From: an uncultured Campylobacter sp.
GTDB taxonomy: Bacteria; Campylobacterota; Campylobacteria; Campylobacterales; Campylobacteraceae
Length of the DNA stretch: 29,328 nucleotides
Direction of reading: 5' to 3'
Assembly: GCF_938030785.1 (NCBI RefSeq)
Contig: NZ_CALHIK010000176.1
Span: forward strand, 1-29,328
The position numbers and the translations under genes are program-made. Shown in pieces: positions 16,699 through 24,259 of the stretch (the stretch's first letter is position 1; each line of letters opens with the position of its first letter). A model generated the notes under the pieces. That model saw only the letters and a program-made list of their open reading frames with translations. It was not told the DNA's origin and ran no database searches.

Positions 16699-17286
16699 AT
16701 GTTTGGTATCAGTATGCCTGAAATTACGGTCATTTTAATCATCGCGATAATCGTGCTGGGGCCCGAAAAGCTCCCGAAAGTGCTGGTCGAGCTCGCGAAA
16801 TACTTCAAAGTCATCAAAAAAACCATCAACGACGCAAAATCGAGCTTCGATCAGGAGCTTCGCATCGCCGAGCTCAAAGAGGACGCAAAAAAATATAAAG
16901 AGAGCATCACGCAAGCAAGCGAAGGCGTGCGCAAAAAGCTCACGTTTGAGGAGCTCGACGAGATAAAAGGCGGCATAGACTCGGTCAAAGAGACGCTAAA
17001 TGCTGGGCTAAAAAATATAGAAGGCTCCGTAAAAGATACGCTAAATTCCGCGGAAGTCTCGGCGCAAAAACAGAGCGAGACAGCAAATTTAAAAGTAAAT
17101 TCAAGCGACGAAAATAAAGGCGAAAATTCCATACCGAGCGCGGGCGGCGCAGAAAATTCCGCACAAAATACAAACGCGAACGGCGAAGCGAAAAGCGCTG
17201 CGCAAAATGCAAATGTAAATTTAAACGGCGATGCGCAAAATTATATGCAAAATTCCGCGCAAAATAGCGATACGCAAAAATCATAA
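16699..17286 (+). CDS. tatB: Twin-arginine translocase subunit TatB
   Basis: Part of the TatBC receptor that recognises twin-arginine signal peptides of folded proteins. Membrane span at about residues 5-21, then the hinge LGPEKLPKV, an amphipathic helix and a charged coiled region to about 110. TatB rather than TatA is supported by the E8 in the membrane helix, the LGPEKLP form and by adjacency to tatC. Residues 125-195 form a low-complexity tail rich in Asn, Gln, Ala and Ser (AQNTNANGEAKSAAQNAN), longer than in most homologues. TTAGGA precedes the ATG. tatC follows 15 bases downstream. Confidence 0.92.
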   Translation: MFGISMPEITVILIIAIIVLGPEKLPKVLVELAKYFKVIKKTINDAKSSFDQELRIAELKEDAKKYKESITQASEGVRKKLTFEELDEIKGGIDSVKETLNAGLKNIEGSVKDTLNSAEVSAQKQSETANLKVNSSDENKGENSIPSAGGAENSAQNTNANGEAKSAAQNANVNLNGDAQNYMQNSAQNSDTQKS

Positions 17287-17301
17287 TGAGAGAGAAATTT
17301 A

Positions 17302-18057
17302 ATGTTTGAAGAGCTAAAACCCCATCTAGCCGAGCTTCGCAAGCGCCTAGTGATCTCCGTGCTGTCCGTCATCGTTCTTTTTGTCGCGTGCTTCGGCTTT
17401 TGGGAGCAGATCCTAGGTCTAATGACGCGCCCGCTAGTACGCGTGCTTCCTAAGGGCAGCGAGATCATCTTTACCCAGCTCGGCGAGACTTTTTTTACTG
17501 CGATGAAGGTATCGTTTTTCGCCTCGCTGCTTCTAGCGATGCCGATAATTTTCTGGCAGGCGTGGCTTTTCATAGCGCCAGGACTTTACGACAACGAGAA
17601 AAAATACGTCATCCCCTTCGTTAGCGGCGCAAGCGTTATGTTCTTTTTGGGCGCGGCGTTTTGCTATTTTTTCGTAATCCCCGTCGCGTTTAATTTCTTG
17701 ATAAATTTCGGCGCGGAGCAATTTACCGCAATGCCTAAGATCGGCGAATACGTGGGATTTTTTACCAAACTCGTCGTCGCATTCGGCATCAGCTTCGAGC
17801 TTCCGGTGGTGACATTCTTCCTCGCTAAGATCGGGCTTGTGACAAACAAAAGCCTGAGCGATTTTTTCCGCTACGCAATCGTCATTATTTTCATCTTTGC
17901 GGCAGTCATGACGCCGCCCGATATACTTAGCCAATTCATGCTCGCAGCCCCGCTGATAGTGCTTTATCTGCTTTCGATCTTCATCGCCAAAATGATAAAT
18001 CCGTATAAGCAGGAGGATGACGAAGGCGAAAATTCCACGGACGTAGCGCAGGCGTGA
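17302..18057 (+). CDS. tatC: Sec-independent translocase subunit TatC
   Basis: A 251-residue six-span membrane protein, the core receptor of the twin-arginine system. The conserved cytoplasmic N-terminus is HLAELRKRL (8-16); later blocks include FxSLLLAMPIIFWQAWLFIAPGLY and the FELPVVTFF span, with MTPPDILSQ in the fifth or sixth region. Follows tatB and is separated by a single base from the queA start, so the three are probably one transcript. Ribosome site GAGAG upstream. Confidence 0.95.
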   Translation: MFEELKPHLAELRKRLVISVLSVIVLFVACFGFWEQILGLMTRPLVRVLPKGSEIIFTQLGETFFTAMKVSFFASLLLAMPIIFWQAWLFIAPGLYDNEKKYVIPFVSGASVMFFLGAAFCYFFVIPVAFNFLINFGAEQFTAMPKIGEYVGFFTKLVVAFGISFELPVVTFFLAKIGLVTNKSLSDFFRYAIVIIFIFAAVMTPPDILSQFMLAAPLIVLYLLSIFIAKMINPYKQEDDEGENSTDVAQA

Positions 18058-18058
18058 G

Positions 18059-19078
18059 ATGGCGGATCTAAATTTAGTTGGCAGCTACGATTACGAGCTT
18101 CCTAGCGAGCTCATCGCAAGCGCGCCCGCGATGCCTAAACAAAGCGCGCGCCTACTGATCTACGACCGCGCCAAAGAGCAGATCACGCACGCACGCTTCG
18201 GCGATCTAGCGGACGCCCTGCCGTCCTGCGATATTATTTTCAACGACACGCGGGTAATTAAAGCGCGCCTCTTCGGTCGCAAAAGCAGCGGCGGCAAGAT
18301 CGAGCTTCTGCTAAATTCGCCGCTTGCGGGCGATAAATTTAGCGCATATATTCGCGGTAGCGTCAAAGCAGGCAGCGAATTAAAATTTCAAAGCGGTCTT
18401 AATGCGCGCGTTTGCGAGCTGATGGAGGGCGGGCTTCGCATCGTGCAGTTTGAGCGCGGCGGTGAAGTTTTAAACACCCACGACGTTTTTGAAATGTGCG
18501 AGCAGATCGGCCACGTGCCGCTGCCGCCGTATATCAAACGCGCCGATACGAAGGATGACGCGAACTGGTATCAAAGCATCTTCGCGCGCGAGCAAGGCGC
18601 CGTCGCCGCACCCACCGCGAGCTTGCATTTTGATAGCGAGATGATCGAGGATTTACGCCGAAATCACGAGATCCGCTTCATCACGCTGCATGTGGGCGCA
18701 GGCACCTTCAAGCCCGTGGAGGTAGCGGATCTGCGCGATCACAAAATGCACGGCGAGCTCTACTCTATCCCGCCGCAGACCGCGCAAATTCTAAAAAGCG
18801 AGCGAAAAATTTTAGGCGTGGGTACGACCGTTACGCGAACGATCGAAAATTTCGCGCGCAACGGGCAAAACAGCGGGATCTGCGAGCTGTTTTTGCACCC
18901 GGGCAATCCGCCGATAAGACAGAATTTTCTGCTTACGAACTTTCACCTGCCCAAATCCACGCTGATAATGCTCGTAGCGAGCTTCATCGGCCTTGAGCGC
19001 ACGCTTGAGCTCTACCGCATCGCAGTGGAGCAAAGATACCGCTTCTACTCCTACGGCGACGGGATGCTGCTGCTATGA
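18059..19078 (+). CDS. queA: S-adenosylmethionine:tRNA ribosyltransferase-isomerase
   Basis: Penultimate enzyme of queuosine synthesis in tRNA: transfers and rearranges the ribosyl group of SAM onto preQ1-modified tRNA to give epoxyqueuosine. 339 residues, normal for QueA. Seen: DYELPSELIASAP at the N-terminus, FNDTRVIKARLFG, the VPLPPYIKR block, EQGAVAAPTASLHF and the C-terminal FHLPKSTLIMLVASFIG. The gene starts one base after the tatC stop and its own stop overlaps the next start (ATGA), giving tight coupling on both sides. Confidence 0.95.
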   Translation: MADLNLVGSYDYELPSELIASAPAMPKQSARLLIYDRAKEQITHARFGDLADALPSCDIIFNDTRVIKARLFGRKSSGGKIELLLNSPLAGDKFSAYIRGSVKAGSELKFQSGLNARVCELMEGGLRIVQFERGGEVLNTHDVFEMCEQIGHVPLPPYIKRADTKDDANWYQSIFAREQGAVAAPTASLHFDSEMIEDLRRNHEIRFITLHVGAGTFKPVEVADLRDHKMHGELYSIPPQTAQILKSERKILGVGTTVTRTIENFARNGQNSGICELFLHPGNPPIRQNFLLTNFHLPKSTLIMLVASFIGLERTLELYRIAVEQRYRFYSYGDGMLLL

Positions 19079-20112
19079 AGGCCGTGGTTTTAGGCGCGCT
19101 GGCGCTGATAGCAGTGATCGCGTGGTTTGCGGCGAAAAAATTTTTTATCAAAAAACATAGCGGCGGTAAAATTTTCTCCGCCGCACCCGGACTGCAAAGC
19201 GATACCGCGCTCGCACCCAAGCAAGAGGATATCGCGCAGATCGATATTTTAAAAATTTTAAAATTTCAAAGCGAAATTTTATTCGAGGAGTGCACGAAAT
19301 ACGATAGTACGCTATATCTTAGCTTCCCGCCGCAGCTTCCACGCATCTACGGCAGCGAAATTTTAAACCTAAGCAGCGCGGTTTTTGACGTGTGCGAGTT
19401 CTTTTTACAAAACATCACCGAGCCGATCTGCGTGAGTGTGGAATTTAGCACCAAAGAGCTTAAGAAGAATATGAGTCATATAAAGCTTGACGTGCGAGTC
19501 GGTATCAATAGGCAGCTCAAAGATCCGCAGACCTACGCGATCAAAAGCGCGCTAGAAAGCGTCTCAAACGCCGATGATGAATATCTAAGATCCGCTCAAG
19601 CCCACCTTGCCTCGCTGGGCACCCATCCTGTGCTGGGCAGCGACGGGCGCGGAACGTTCATTAAAATGGATGCCATGGTGGGCTGCTTTGCGCAAAAGCA
19701 GGATTTTAGCGCTAAAAAATACGACTACAATGTCATCATCACGCATAAAAACCGCGCGATCTTCGAGGAACTGAGAGATTTTTTGAACGGGCTTGGTTGC
19801 GACGTGATGCCAAACTCCAACTGGGAGAGCGCAAAGAGGCATCTAAACGACTTCATCTACGTAGCCGACGTCGTCATCCTTGACGCCGAGATCCTGCGCG
19901 CCAATATAAGCGAAATAAACTACCTCAACGCGCTGGAAAAAGACGGGGTGTTTTTCATATTTTTACTTAAAAACAAACACTCGCTCAAGGTGTTGGAGGG
20001 GTTAAGCTTTAAATTTTTCAAGCTCGAGATGCCATATTTCTACGACGAGTTCTACGCCACGCTCGACATCATCGAAAAGATCAAAAACGATGAGAATTTC
20101 TTGGGGCTGTAG
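19075..20112 (+). CDS. Membrane-anchored, degenerate histidine kinase/receiver-like protein
   Basis: A 345-residue protein with one N-terminal membrane span (about 3-20). Residues about 85-205 have the outline of a histidine-kinase ATPase domain: LPRIYGSEILNLSSAVFDV resembles the N-box region and LASLGTHPVLGSDGRGTFIKM the G2-box end, but the catalytic Asn is missing and no phospho-accepting His helix is evident. Residues about 217-335 resemble a receiver domain with Asp270 in VVILDAE at the acceptor position, while the acidic pair after the first strand is replaced by Thr-His and the usual Lys-Pro is absent. I infer an inactive hybrid-kinase-like scaffold. It overlaps queA by four bases. Confidence 0.65.
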   Translation: MKAVVLGALALIAVIAWFAAKKFFIKKHSGGKIFSAAPGLQSDTALAPKQEDIAQIDILKILKFQSEILFEECTKYDSTLYLSFPPQLPRIYGSEILNLSSAVFDVCEFFLQNITEPICVSVEFSTKELKKNMSHIKLDVRVGINRQLKDPQTYAIKSALESVSNADDEYLRSAQAHLASLGTHPVLGSDGRGTFIKMDAMVGCFAQKQDFSAKKYDYNVIITHKNRAIFEELRDFLNGLGCDVMPNSNWESAKRHLNDFIYVADVVILDAEILRANISEINYLNALEKDGVFFIFLLKNKHSLKVLEGLSFKFFKLEMPYFYDEFYATLDIIEKIKNDENFLGL

Positions 20113-20151
20113 CGAACGGGTAACGACAAATTTAAAACCAAAGAAATTGAA

Positions 20152-20604
20152 GTGCTATATTTTGACTTAGATTGGATCAAGGGCAATATAAAAGATAGCG
20201 AATATGCCTCAAGAGAGCGGCGATACGAGGCGTATTTAGCAGGGCTGCATAAAAATATGCATACGCTAGAAAGAATTTTTGCTGGCATAAGCTTCAACGA
20301 TGCGCTATTGCTACCCAAAAAGCAAATTAATGAAAAGTTGCATTTGAAATTTTACATCGGAGATTTGCAAAATGGATATTATGAACTAAAATGCGTTATG
20401 AGCTCGGATCAAAGATGCGACGCGGCGCCCGGCGAAATAATAACGAGCGAGATATTTTACGAAAATGGCAATTACCGCTTCTCTTTCATCCTCGCTTGCT
20501 TGAAGGAATACGCCGTTAACTTCTCCAGGATAGATAGCCTTAAATTTAACGCGATTTCGCAGAAAAAATACCACTTTGAGCATAAGAAATTTAAACTTTC
20601 ATAG
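20152..20604 (+). CDS. Hypothetical protein
   Basis: A 150-residue soluble protein that I do not recognise. It has no signal peptide or membrane span; charged N-terminal half, more beta-like C-terminal half, very basic last residues (HFEHKKFKLS). The start is uncertain: GTG at 20152 has only a weak AAAGAAATT upstream. The frame is the same as that of the preceding gene and stays open from its TAG at 20110 onwards, so the upstream limit is not defined by a stop. Base composition is more AT-rich than queA and its neighbours. It may be a small accessory protein riding at the end of the operon. Confidence 0.5.
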   Translation: MLYFDLDWIKGNIKDSEYASRERRYEAYLAGLHKNMHTLERIFAGISFNDALLLPKKQINEKLHLKFYIGDLQNGYYELKCVMSSDQRCDAAPGEIITSEIFYENGNYRFSFILACLKEYAVNFSRIDSLKFNAISQKKYHFEHKKFKLS

Positions 20605-20610
20605 AAAACC

Positions 20611-20630
20611 GCGCGCCCAATCGGTCGCGC
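20611..20630 (+). terminator. Possible hairpin at the end of the plus-strand run
   Basis: GCGCG and CGCGC pair with two further GC pairs inside around an AATC loop, a few bases after the last stop at 20604. There is no T-run, so it is only a candidate terminator. Confidence 0.35.
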
Positions 20631-20934
20631 ATAAAATTTACCCATAAAGATCGCACCCTTAAATTTATCCCACTTGCAAGCCACAAACAGCGTAAATTCC
20701 GTCGCGCCTTACAGCTAAATTTATTAAATTTAATATAGTCCGCGCACAAGCAAGTTTATTTCGTCCGCTTACCTCAAAAACGCTCAAGCCCCATTTTTAA
20801 AATTTACGCCTCAATCGGACTTAGGAGATTTTGACAAACGGCGCGATCTATTTTGAGGCGCCCGATAATACGTATATAAAGCGAGTAAATTTAAGAATTT
20901 AATGCGGATGGCTTGGCTTGCGATTTAATAAATT
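20631..20934. other. Intergenic stretch between converging genes
   Basis: About 300 AT-rich bases between convergent transcription units. No ORF, RNA gene or convincing repeat was seen. Confidence 0.5.
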
Positions 20935-21432
20935 TTATCTTTCGCTCTCTTTTTTGGCTTTGACCGCTTCATAAAGTTCGTCGATCGATGTCGCGGACGA
21001 GCCAGAGTATTTCTGCGCCGCTCGCATAGTCTTTTTGCCAAATTTACCGTCGAGCGCCGCACCTTCAAACATCAAGCTGTTCTGAATATAATAGATCTTA
21101 TCTTGCTGCGTCAAATTCTGCTGCGCTTGTTGGACCTGCACCTCGGGCTTAAGCTCTTTGGGCTGCTCCTCTTCATAATTCAAAGCTCCCGCCAAATAGC
21201 CCAATGCCGCCGCACCGATCAACGGCACGAAGGTTGATACCATAATGCTGCTCGAATCTTTGGCAAGTTCGTTTAAAATTTCTTTTGAAAGAAAGAACAC
21301 AAAGCAGCCTATAATAAAAGCGATTATGTTATTTATGCCGAACATAAACCCCGCTATTATGATTAAAATACCGATAATGAGCTCGCCGCCCAAGCGACTT
21401 GTTAAATAATAGCTTATCAGGAAATTATTCAC
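20935..21432 (-). CDS. Membrane protein with a peptidoglycan-binding-like C-terminus
   Basis: A 165-residue protein with three predicted membrane spans (about 16-32, 33-48 and 64-84), a Gln/Glu-rich linker at 86-110, then IQNSLMFEGAALDGKFGKKT at about 116-135. That segment follows the PG_binding_1 pattern (xxLxxxGxxxDGxFGxxT), but only one half of a domain is clear. If correct, the tail would face the periplasm and touch cell wall. The start is GTG with AAGGA eight bases upstream. A zinc-ribbon membrane protein gene lies 57 bases upstream on the same strand. Function unknown. Confidence 0.7.
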   Translation of the reverse strand: MNNFLISYYLTSRLGGELIIGILIIIAGFMFGINNIIAFIIGCFVFFLSKEILNELAKDSSSIMVSTFVPLIGAAALGYLAGALNYEEEQPKELKPEVQVQQAQQNLTQQDKIYYIQNSLMFEGAALDGKFGKKTMRAAQKYSGSSATSIDELYEAVKAKKESER

Positions 21433-21489
21433 GATATATCCTTTTTATAAATGCTCCATTTAGATTGAAAGGCATAAATTTTATTGATG

Positions 21490-21777
21490 CTAAAAGTCTC
21501 TAATAAATCTCGGTTCATGATCCTCGGAATCTTTGCGTGCCGAGACTAGACAGACTGCGCCGGTGCCTATTATTACCGCACTTACGACTATGAATCCTTT
21601 TACCAAACCGTAAATACCGATAAAGATAAGTATCGCGCCGCCCACGAACAATTTAACCCAAGCTCTGCCATAATGGATCTCCGCCTGACATTCGCTGCAT
21701 ATAACCGCACCGTATCTGACGTCATCCTTGCCACAAAAAGGGCATGTTAAATAATCCGGATGCTCGCTATCCGCCAT
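21490..21777 (-). CDS. Small zinc-ribbon membrane protein
   Basis: A 95-residue protein: an N-terminal zinc ribbon with CPFC (Cys12, Cys15) and CSEC (Cys27, Cys30), then two membrane spans at about 42-59 and 62-80 and a short charged tail. This layout (double CxxC plus membrane hairpin) is common in uncharacterised bacterial proteins, where the ribbon sits in the cytoplasm and may bind zinc. The ATG has AAGGAG at ideal distance. It precedes the peptidoglycan-binding-like gene and may be co-expressed with it. No specific function can be given. Confidence 0.75.
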   Translation of the reverse strand: MADSEHPDYLTCPFCGKDDVRYGAVICSECQAEIHYGRAWVKLFVGGAILIFIGIYGLVKGFIVVSAVIIGTGAVCLVSARKDSEDHEPRFIRDF

Positions 21778-21845
21778 AAATTTCTCCTTCGAAAAATATG
21801 GTTATATTATATATGAGATGGACTTAATAATTTAAAAATAGAGGA

Positions 21846-21872
21846 ATTTTAGCGGCGTAGAGCCGCTAAAAT
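21846..21872 (-). terminator. Rho-independent terminator after rpsR
   Basis: Directly after the rpsR stop, the minus strand has ATTTTAGCGGC, loop TCTAC, GCCGCTAAAAT: a perfect 11-base stem, followed by TCCTCTATTTTT. A strong terminator that ends the rpsF-ssb-rpsR transcript; the flanking A and T tracts could make it work in both directions. Confidence 0.85.
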
Positions 21873-22133
21873 TTAAAGATTTTCGAATGGATTTGTGACC
21901 ACGTCTTTGCGATCGACGATGTAAGGTATGAGGGCTGCTTGGCGTGCGCGTTTGATAGCCTTTTCTACCATCTCTTGGTATTTTTTGCTGGTGCCGGTTA
22001 AGCGGCGCGGCATAATCTTAAAGCGCTCGCTTAAGCAGTGCTTTAGCAGCGCCGTGTCCTTATAATCGATAAATTCGATCTTTGCTTCCGTAAATTTGCA
22101 ATACTTTCTAGTATATTTTCTCTTATCTGCCAT
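21873..22133 (-). CDS. rpsR: 30S ribosomal protein bS18
   Basis: An 86-residue ribosomal protein. Basic N-terminus RKYTRKYCKF, then IDYKDTALLKHCLSERFKIMPRRLTGTSKKYQ, the conserved bS18 core that contacts 16S rRNA and pairs with bS6, ending RQAALIPYIVD. Length is normal. It is the last gene of rpsF-ssb-rpsR, 13 bases after ssb, and is followed at once by a terminator. Confidence 0.97.
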   Translation of the reverse strand: MADKRKYTRKYCKFTEAKIEFIDYKDTALLKHCLSERFKIMPRRLTGTSKKYQEMVEKAIKRARQAALIPYIVDRKDVVTNPFENL

Positions 22134-22146
22134 GGTTTTTCCTTAA

Positions 22147-22746
22147 TTAAAATGGGATCGTATCGTTGCCGTCATCGTATTTATCGGCATCGACGTCGAC
22201 TTCCGGAATCGTGCTTTCGTAACTCTGCTCTTTTTGTTTAGGCGCGTTGTAATCGTTTTTTGCGCCTCTAGGATTTGAGTTTTGTCTATTAGCATAGCTA
22301 TTTCCGCCGCCGTAATTACCGCCGCTATAGTTAGAATTTCCTCCGCCGTAGCCGCCGGAGCTTCCGCCATAATTGCCGCCCTCGTAATTGCCGCCTTGAT
22401 TATAGCCGCCGCTTCCACCTTGATTGCTTCCTAGCATCTCCATCGTATCTACGCTGATGGAGTGCTTGCTTCGGTTCTGTCCGTTTTGATCCTGCCACTG
22501 ATCTAGCTTCAAGCGGCCCTCGATCAAAATTTTACTGCCTTTTCGCAAGTATTGGTTTGCGATCTCGGCCGTGCGACCGAAAAAATCTATGTCTATAAAG
22601 CACGTTTCTTCGCGTTTCTCGCCGTTTGAGCTATTGTATCTGCGCGTGACGGCGATGCCGGTTTTGCCTACGGCGGTACCCGTTTGCAGATATCTAAGCT
22701 CGATATCTCGGGTCAAATTACCTACCAAAACTACTTTATTGAACAT
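22147..22746 (-). CDS. ssb: Single-stranded DNA-binding protein
   Basis: A 199-residue SSB. Residues 1-105 are the OB fold (MFNKVVLVGNLTRDIELRY, ending LEGRLKLDQWQDQNG), followed by a Gly/Asn/Tyr-rich flexible linker (GGNYGGGNSY-type repeats, about 118-160) and the acidic tip DDGNDTIPF, which docks partner proteins such as helicases and repair factors. Between rpsF and rpsR, ten bases after rpsF, in the widely conserved rpsF-ssb-rpsR order. Confidence 0.96.
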   Translation of the reverse strand: MFNKVVLVGNLTRDIELRYLQTGTAVGKTGIAVTRRYNSSNGEKREETCFIDIDFFGRTAEIANQYLRKGSKILIEGRLKLDQWQDQNGQNRSKHSISVDTMEMLGSNQGGSGGYNQGGNYEGGNYGGSSGGYGGGNSNYSGGNYGGGNSYANRQNSNPRGAKNDYNAPKQKEQSYESTIPEVDVDADKYDDGNDTIPF

Positions 22747-22756
22747 ATTTTATCCT

Positions 22757-23170
22757 TTATTCGCCCTCTTTGGCTGCTTCTTCGGGTTCTTTCGGCTCTG
22801 CCGGCGCTTTTGGCTCGCGCTCTTTTTTCGCAGGGCTTAGCTTGATACCTTTGCTTAGCTTGTCCCAAGCGGAAATTTCGCGCTTAGTCTCATATTTGAC
22901 GGTCAAAAATCTAATGATATCTTCGTTGATGCGCAGATTTCTAACAAGCTCGGAGATCAAGCTCGGCTCGGCTTTAAAATAGATTACGAAATAAACTCCG
23001 CGCTCGTATTTATCGATCTTATAGGCTAGCTTTCTAGCGCCCATTTCGATCACGGAAGCGATCTCTCCGCCGTTTTTGGTTATGATTTCTTTGACGAAAT
23101 CGACTTTTGTTTTAACTTCATCGTCGGTAAGCGTGGGCTTAACGATGAATAAAACCTCGTAATTTCTCAT
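22757..23170 (-). CDS. rpsF: 30S ribosomal protein bS6
   Basis: A 137-residue bS6: MRNYEVLFIVKPTLTDDEV at the N-terminus, KLAYKIDKYERGVYFVIYF in the middle. The last 30 residues are a Lys/Glu/Ala/Pro-rich tail (EPKAPAEPKEPEEAAKEGE) longer than the E. coli tail. First gene of the operon, ATG with AAGGAG. The 84-base gap upstream holds the promoter and possibly an S6:S18 autoregulatory leader. Confidence 0.96.
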   Translation of the reverse strand: MRNYEVLFIVKPTLTDDEVKTKVDFVKEIITKNGGEIASVIEMGARKLAYKIDKYERGVYFVIYFKAEPSLISELVRNLRINEDIIRFLTVKYETKREISAWDKLSKGIKLSPAKKEREPKAPAEPKEPEEAAKEGE

Positions 23171-23254
23171 AAATTCTCCTTATGGATTTTAGCTCGCAAA
23201 CAGCGTCTGCGGGCAAGGATTTTGCAAAAAATGCGAAGGGATATTACTAAAATT

Positions 23255-24259
23255 TCACTTAATATTTGCTTTTTGCCCGAGCGAACTTAGCAGCATGCGC
23301 TGCAACCTCAAAAACGACGCAAGCAAAAGCTCGTCCTTCGCCGCGTTCTTTTCGCTTTTGAGTTCAAATTCCAAATCGTTTAAGTGAGCAAAAATTTTAT
23401 AAAACGTCCGCGTTGAAAAGCTGGTGGCGTAGCGCTGCATCTGTGCGGCCACGGAAGGTGGCGGCTGATAGCCTAAAACCGCCTTAAAATCAAATCTGCC
23501 GCTTATCTTCACGTAAGCATGCAGGCGAAAAATTCTATAAATCAAGCGGTAGAAATAATTTATCAGCTCCATCTCGTTGTATCCGCCGCCAAGAGCCATT
23601 TTGTAAAAATCTACGCGAAAATCGCAAAGGCCGAAAATTTTATCGAAAAGCTCGTCGTAGCTTACCTCGCTAAGGCCATAAACCATCAAATTTACGTTTT
23701 GCAGGCTAAGCTCAAGCCCCAAACTTGCAAATTTCTCTATCTCGCTCGCGCTTAGGCTCAGGCTTTCGTTGTGGATGGCGTAGATCCTGCTAAGCGCGGC
23801 GGTGTTTGCAAAAAGCCCGCACATCTCGCATTTTTGCGCAAGCAGCGCTATGGCTTCGTTTACGCCCGAGGGTTTGAAAAACCTCACTTCGTTTCGTTCA
23901 AATTCTTTGATAAAATCCACGCTTACAGAAATTTCGCTATCGTTTAGCTCGTAGATCAGATGGTTATTCGCGTCCGACTTGCACAGCGCGATGAGCCTTC
24001 GCAACTCCTCTTTTTTGATGAGCGAGACGGTTTTAATGTGAAGCGTGTTGCTGCCGCCAAAAAGCGAGGGCTCCAAAAAGCTTCGCGCCTGCTCAAAATC
24101 ATACTCTAAAAAATACAAACTCAAAAAATTTTCCGAGGCGTAAATTTGCTTCAATCGCTGCGCGTAAAGCTCGTTTGAAAAATCGTCTCCGCCACGCAAA
24201 AGCACGAAATTCGGCACCCTGCCGCTTGCGATAAGCCCGTCAAATTCTTTTCTATACAT
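23255..24259 (-). CDS. holA: DNA polymerase III delta subunit
   Basis: A 334-residue clamp-loader subunit that opens the beta sliding clamp. Recognised from the overall HolA pattern: N-terminal VLLRGGDDFSNELYAQRL, the EARSFLEPSLFGGSNTLHIK-type block (LFGG before the strand, typical of delta), NVNLMVYGLSE in the middle and the collar-type helical C-terminus. Divergence is high, as usual for this subunit. The start shares one base with the rnr stop (TGATG), so it is translated together with the exoribonuclease. Confidence 0.85.
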   Translation of the reverse strand: MYRKEFDGLIASGRVPNFVLLRGGDDFSNELYAQRLKQIYASENFLSLYFLEYDFEQARSFLEPSLFGGSNTLHIKTVSLIKKEELRRLIALCKSDANNHLIYELNDSEISVSVDFIKEFERNEVRFFKPSGVNEAIALLAQKCEMCGLFANTAALSRIYAIHNESLSLSASEIEKFASLGLELSLQNVNLMVYGLSEVSYDELFDKIFGLCDFRVDFYKMALGGGYNEMELINYFYRLIYRIFRLHAYVKISGRFDFKAVLGYQPPPSVAAQMQRYATSFSTRTFYKIFAHLNDLEFELKSEKNAAKDELLLASFLRLQRMLLSSLGQKANIK

